Assembly (NCBI RefSeq): GCF_000955975.1
Contig: NZ_JYJF01000014.1
Coordinates: 1-64,000, forward strand
Source of the DNA: Saccharothrix sp. ST-888
Lineage (GTDB): Bacteria > Actinomycetota > Actinomycetes > Streptomycetales > Streptomycetaceae
DNA: 64,000 nt
Direction: 5' to 3'
Of the stretch, positions 60,648-64,000 are shown piece after piece. A program made the position numbers and the translations under genes. The notes beneath the pieces are model-generated. The model was not told the DNA's origin and ran no database searches. It saw only the letters and a program-made list of their open reading frames with translations. Each line of letters opens with the position of its first letter. Position 1 is the stretch's first letter.

Positions 60648-61205
60648 GTGATCGAAGAGACCCTCCTCGAGGCCGAGGAGAAGATGGAGAAGGCCGTTTC
60701 GGTCGCGAAGGACGACTTCGCCGCGATCCGCACCGGCCGCGCGCACCCGGCGATGTTCGCCAAGATCGTCGCGGACTACTACGGCGCCATCACGCCGATC
60801 AACCAGCTCGCCTCGTTCGCCGTGCCGGAGCCGCGGATGGCGGTCGTCACCCCGTTCGACAAGTCCGCCCTGCGCAACATCGAGCAGGCGATCCGCGACT
60901 CGGACCTGGGTGTCAACCCGTCCAACGACGGCTCGATCATCCGGGTGGTGTTCCCGCAGCTGACCGAGGAGCGCCGCAAGGAGTACATCAAGGTCGCGCG
61001 CGGCAAGGGCGAGGACGCCAAGGTCTCCATCCGCTCGATCCGCCGCAAGGCCAAGGACGGCATCGACAAGCTGGTCAAGGACGGCGAGGTCGGCGAGGAC
61101 GAGGGCCGTCGCGCGGAGAAGGAGCTCGACGACACCACGGCCAAGTACGTGGCCCAGATCGACGAGCTGCTCAAGCACAAGGAAGCCGAGCTGCTCGAGG
61201 TCTGA
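60648..61205 (+). CDS. frr: Ribosome recycling factor
   Basis: Tripartite-helix protein that, with EF-G, splits post-termination ribosomes. 185 residues, GTG start, with RTGRAHPAMFAKI, ITPINQLASFAVPEPRMAVVTPFD and the VFPQLTEERRKEYIKVA segment, the standard RRF landmarks. Starts 96 bp after pyrH. Confidence 0.97.
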   Translation: MIEETLLEAEEKMEKAVSVAKDDFAAIRTGRAHPAMFAKIVADYYGAITPINQLASFAVPEPRMAVVTPFDKSALRNIEQAIRDSDLGVNPSNDGSIIRVVFPQLTEERRKEYIKVARGKGEDAKVSIRSIRRKAKDGIDKLVKDGEVGEDEGRRAEKELDDTTAKYVAQIDELLKHKEAELLEV

Positions 61206-61214
61206 TCCGAGCGA

Positions 61215-61243
61215 CGCCCCGGACGGCCTCGGCCTACGGGGCG
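61215..61243 (+). terminator. Hairpin after frr
   Basis: CGCCCCG / CGGGGCG seven-bp stem around a GC-rich loop with an inner GGCC pairing, ten bases after the frr stop. Confidence 0.45.
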
Positions 61244-61419
61244 GCGTTCGACAGACTTCCAGGCGCCCCCTGCTGCGGGTGACCCCGTACTCCGTACCGG
61301 TCGACCTGCTGCCCCGATCGGCGAGCAGGCCCTGAACGGGTCACTCGCAGCAGCCCCGGTGTTATCAGGGCGCCACTTGCGGCACAGACCCTGATACGCC
61401 CTCTGTCCAGGAGACATCC

Positions 61420-62262
61420 TTGGCCCAGTCCGACCAGCAGCCCCGTAAACAGCGCGGCGGCCGCAATCTCCAGGCCGCGATAGGGGTCGGTGTCGGCCTC
61501 GGCGCGGTCATCGTCGCTTCGCTGTTCTTCGTGAAGGTGCTGTTCCTGGTCGTCGTGGTGGCGGCCGCGGCGGTCGGCGTCTGGGAGCTCAGCAGCCGAC
61601 TGACCGAGCGCAAGGGCATTGCGGCGCCGCTCTACCCGCTGCTGGCCGGCGCTGTGGCGATGCCGGCGCTGGGCTACTGGGCGGGCGCCCAGTGGGCGGC
61701 CGCCGCACTGGCCGTGACCGGTCTCGCGATCATGGTCTGGCGGATGAAGCAGCCGCCGGAGAACTACCTGCGCGACATAACGGCAGGCATCTTCACCGCC
61801 TTCTACGTACCGTTCCTGGCCACCTTCGTGGCGCTGATGCTGGCCGCCGACGACGGTCCGCAGCGGATCCTGCTCTTCCTGATCGTCACCATCTGCAGTG
61901 ACACCGGGGCCTACGCCGTCGGCTACAAGTTCGGGAAGAACAAGCTGGCGCCGACGATCAGCCCGGGCAAGACCCGCGAGGGGCTGGCCGGAGGCATCGG
62001 TCTCTCGATGATCGCCGGCGCGCTGATCATGCAGTACGTGATCGAGGACGGCCAGTGGTGGCAGGGCCTGATCCTCGGCGGCTGCGCGGCGGTCACCGCG
62101 ACCCTGGGCGACCTGGCCGAGTCCATGATCAAGCGGGATCTCGGCATCAAGGACATGGGCACCCTGCTCCCCGGCCACGGCGGCATCATGGACCGTCTCG
62201 ACTCGCTCCTGCCGACCGCTCCCGTGGTCTGGCTGCTGCTGGCGGCCTTCGTCGGCAGCTGA
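61420..62262 (+). CDS. cdsA: Phosphatidate cytidylyltransferase
   Basis: Membrane enzyme that makes CDP-diacylglycerol, the precursor of all phospholipids. The 280-residue product has about eight transmembrane helices and the C-terminal CDP-archaeol/CdsA signature DLAESMIKRDLGIKDMGTLLPGHGGIMDRLDSLL (parts KRDLGIKDMG and PGHGGIMDRLDS, about residues 235-265). TTG start with a GGAG box. In actinobacteria cdsA follows frr as here. Confidence 0.94.
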   Translation: MAQSDQQPRKQRGGRNLQAAIGVGVGLGAVIVASLFFVKVLFLVVVVAAAAVGVWELSSRLTERKGIAAPLYPLLAGAVAMPALGYWAGAQWAAAALAVTGLAIMVWRMKQPPENYLRDITAGIFTAFYVPFLATFVALMLAADDGPQRILLFLIVTICSDTGAYAVGYKFGKNKLAPTISPGKTREGLAGGIGLSMIAGALIMQYVIEDGQWWQGLILGGCAAVTATLGDLAESMIKRDLGIKDMGTLLPGHGGIMDRLDSLLPTAPVVWLLLAAFVGS

Positions 62263-62280
62263 CCCCGCCGCTCTGTACGC

Positions 62281-62311
62281 AAGGCCCGGACGCCCCGCGC
62301 GTCCGGGCCTT
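62281..62311 (+). terminator. Strong hairpin terminator after cdsA
   Basis: Perfect 13-bp stem AAGGCCCGGACGC / GCGTCCGGGCCTT with a five-base loop, followed by a TCC tract. Confidence 0.85.
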
Positions 62312-62391
62312 CCGCGTCCGGCAGCACGGCTCTCTGTCCGACACCACGGCCCTCCGAGAGCACTTCGCCGATCTGCGACACTGGATGAACC

Positions 62392-63492
62392 ATGCCTAAG
62401 CCCGGAGAACTGACCTTTGTCGCGCCGCGCGGCGCCAAGCCCCCGCGACACCTTGCCGACCTCAGCCCCGCCGAGCGCAAGGAGGCCGTCGCCGAGCTGG
62501 GCGAGCAGCCGTTCCGCGCCAAGCAGCTGTCGAACCACTACTTCGGCCGGATGTCGAACGACCCGGGCCAGTGGACGGACATCCCGGCCGCCTCGCGCGG
62601 CAAGCTCACCGAGGCGCTGCTGCCCGAGCTGATGTCGGTGGTCCGGCACGTGTCCTGCGACGACGACACCACCCGCAAGACGCTCTGGAAGCTCTTCGAC
62701 GGCACCCTGGTCGAGTCCGTGCTGATGCGCTACCCGGACCGGGTCACCATGTGCATCAGCTCGCAGGCCGGCTGCGGCATGAACTGCCCGTTCTGCGCCA
62801 CCGGTCAGGCCGGTCTGACCCGCAACCTCTCCACGGCCGAGATCGTCGAGCAGATCGCGGCCGGGATGCGGGCGCTGAAGGACGGCGAGATCCCGGGTGG
62901 CGAGGCGCGCCTGTCCAATGTGGTCTTCATGGGCATGGGCGAGCCGCTCGCCAACTACAACCGGGTGCTGTCCGCCATCCGCCGCCTCACCGACCCGGCC
63001 CCGGACGGCTTCGGGCTCTCCCAGCGCGGCATCACCGTCTCGACCGTCGGCCTCGTGCCGGCCATGAACCGGCTGGCGGACGAGGGCCTGAGCTGCCGTC
63101 TCGCGCTCTCGCTGCACGCCCCCGACGACGAGCTGCGCGACGAGCTGGTCCCGGTGAACACCCGCTGGAAGGTCGCCGAGGTCCTCGACGCGGCCTGGAA
63201 CTACGCGGAGAAGTCCGGCCGCCGGATCTCCATCGAGTACGCGCTGATCAAGGACATCAACGACCAGGCCTGGCGCGCCGATCTGCTGGGCCGCCTGATC
63301 AAGAACCACCGGGTGCACGTCAACCTGATCCCGCTGAACCCGACCCCGGGCTCCAAGTGGACGGCTTCCCGGCCCGAGGACGAGCGCGAGTTCGTCCGCC
63401 GCCTCCAGGCGCACGGTGTGCCGACCACGGTCCGTGACACCCGCGGCCAGGAGATCGACGGCGCCTGCGGCCAGCTGGCCGCGGCCGGCTGA
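62392..63492 (+). CDS. rlmN: Dual-specificity 23S rRNA/tRNA adenine-2-methyltransferase RlmN
   Basis: Radical-SAM enzyme that methylates C2 of A2503 in 23S rRNA and A37 in some tRNAs. The 366-residue product holds the iron-sulphur motif CGMNCPFC (about residues 127-134), GQAGLTRNLSTAEIVEQI, GMGEPLANYNRV, and the C-terminal catalytic Cys in GACGQLA (about 358-364). No extra Cfr-like feature is seen, so it is the housekeeping methylase. Confidence 0.96.
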   Translation: MPKPGELTFVAPRGAKPPRHLADLSPAERKEAVAELGEQPFRAKQLSNHYFGRMSNDPGQWTDIPAASRGKLTEALLPELMSVVRHVSCDDDTTRKTLWKLFDGTLVESVLMRYPDRVTMCISSQAGCGMNCPFCATGQAGLTRNLSTAEIVEQIAAGMRALKDGEIPGGEARLSNVVFMGMGEPLANYNRVLSAIRRLTDPAPDGFGLSQRGITVSTVGLVPAMNRLADEGLSCRLALSLHAPDDELRDELVPVNTRWKVAEVLDAAWNYAEKSGRRISIEYALIKDINDQAWRADLLGRLIKNHRVHVNLIPLNPTPGSKWTASRPEDEREFVRRLQAHGVPTTVRDTRGQEIDGACGQLAAAG

Positions 63493-63502
63493 CCGGATCT
63501 TC

Positions 63503-63572
63503 CAGGGGCGCGGGGCCCCGCGCGATCTGCGCCTTCACACCGGGCCGGTCGTGCGGATGCCCCGCGCCCCTG
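63503..63572. repeat. CAGGGGCGCGGGGC palindromic repeat, terminator of rlmN
   Basis: Perfect 14-bp arms at 63503-63516 and 63559-63572; another copy of the dispersed AGGGGCGCGGGG family seen at 16255 and 35122. Confidence 0.75.
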
Positions 63573-63676
63573 ATGCGTTTCCACGGCTGGCGGCGCCCGG
63601 TCTCCACGGTGCGCTCGCAACCGGAACAGGGGACGAGCCGGCCACTATGAGTCGGCTGCTCTGAGCCGGACCGGGC

Positions 63677-64000
63677 CTACCGCAGGGCACCTGCCGCCAG
63701 CGCGGCGGTCAGGCCGCCGGTGACCAGCAGGACGGTCCCGGCGGCCGCCGTACGCAGCACTGCGGCCCCGAGCAGCAGCCGGGGCGCGGCCCCGAGCTGG
63801 AGCAGTGCCGCCGTCACGCTCCGCCGGGAGTTGCGGATCTGTGCGGCCCGGATCAGGACCGCCGCCACCGCGCAGCCGACGATGAGTGCCGCTTCGACTG
63901 CGGGCACCGCCTCGACGGTGCCGGGCCGGCGGGCCCAGTAGCGGACGGCGGCGAGTCCGGCCGACAGGCTCAGTGCGAGGACCGCCAGGGGTGCGCCGAG
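63677..64000 (-). CDS. Partial gene, small hydrophobic membrane protein, 5' end beyond the window
   Basis: The minus-strand frame is open to the right edge, so only the C-terminal ~107 residues are visible. They contain about three hydrophobic helices (LAVLALSLSAGLAAV, AALIVGCAVAAVLI and LLLGAAVLRTAAAGTVLLVTG) with short basic loops (RAAQIRNSRR). No family is recognised. It is convergent with rlmN. Confidence 0.55.
   Translation of the reverse strand, partial: LGAPLAVLALSLSAGLAAVRYWARRPGTVEAVPAVEAALIVGCAVAAVLIRAAQIRNSRRSVTAALLQLGAAPRLLLGAAVLRTAAAGTVLLVTGGLTAALAAGALR

Noticed and set aside
62392..63492. Cfr-type antibiotic-resistance methylase
   Set aside because: Sequence and genomic setting (after cdsA) fit the housekeeping RlmN.

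Overview
The window is a gene-dense, very G+C-rich stretch of an actinobacterial chromosome. It holds about 57 genes, with short intergenic gaps, many GTG/TTG starts and strong G/C bias at third codon positions. Gene content and order (ddl–thiL–recG–coaD–rnc–mutM–smc–ftsY–nsdA–amtB–glnK–glnD–ffh–rpsP–trmD–rplS–four signal peptidases–dprA–whiG–rpsB–tsf–pyrH–frr–cdsA–rlmN) are those of the conserved core of Streptomyces or a close relative such as Kitasatospora. The genes nsdA, whiG and four tandem signal peptidases are streptomycete hallmarks. Much of the order is also recognisable in Mycobacterium, so this is old conserved backbone and not an island. I see no phage, plasmid, CRISPR, rRNA or tRNA genes.

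Layout. 0.2–5.6 kb: D-Ala-D-Ala ligase, DUF3515 and Lrp-ligand-domain proteins, thiamine phosphate kinase, phosphofructokinase and HMP-P kinase. 5.7–12 kb: rpmB, a FakA-like DhaL protein, recG, an HTH protein, rsmD and coaD. 12–19.7 kb: a SepIVA/DivIVA-like coiled-coil protein, the DUF177–rpmF–rnc–mutM operon, a DMT transporter, a secreted/membrane protein, an HxlR regulator and acylphosphatase. 20–26 kb: a 67-residue coiled-coil protein, smc and ftsY. 26–35 kb: a primase/polymerase-domain gene divergent from nsdA, the GlnR-type nitrogen operon amtB–glnK–glnD, and ffh. 35–41.4 kb is the most variable part: a GNAT gene, a decayed second ftsH, a methyltransferase, an archaeal-type prolyl-tRNA synthetase and a SprT-like zincin. 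42–50 kb: the rpsP–khpA–rimM–trmD–rplS ribosome block, sipWXYZ, a NUDIX hydrolase and DUF2469. 50.3–56 kb: yraN–yifB–dprA, whiG and a TetR regulator. 56–64 kb: an M23 peptidase, rpsB, tsf, pyrH, frr, cdsA, rlmN and a truncated membrane-protein gene at the right edge.

Functional themes are ribosome assembly and translation (L28, L32, S16, L19, S2, EF-Ts, RRF, RimM, TrmD, RsmD, RlmN, ProS), protein export (FtsY and Ffh with four type I signal peptidases), chromosome maintenance (RecG, MutM, SMC, DprA, YifB), nitrogen sensing, and developmental control (NsdA, WhiG).

The most noteworthy signals are: an ftsH paralogue inactivated by a 5-bp tandem duplication, two 1-bp deletions and a nonsense codon; a palindrome lying over the −10 and start of an apparently leaderless sipW; two pairs of DnaA-box-like 9-mers, both with 17-bp spacing; a 20-bp perfect hairpin inside the 3' end of yifB; a WhiG with about 100 extra disordered N-terminal residues; and a set of leaderless TANNNT-N6-8-start promoters. 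I did not find a convincing wholly new multi-gene system. All identifications rest on reading sequence motifs and remembered family features; no database search was run.
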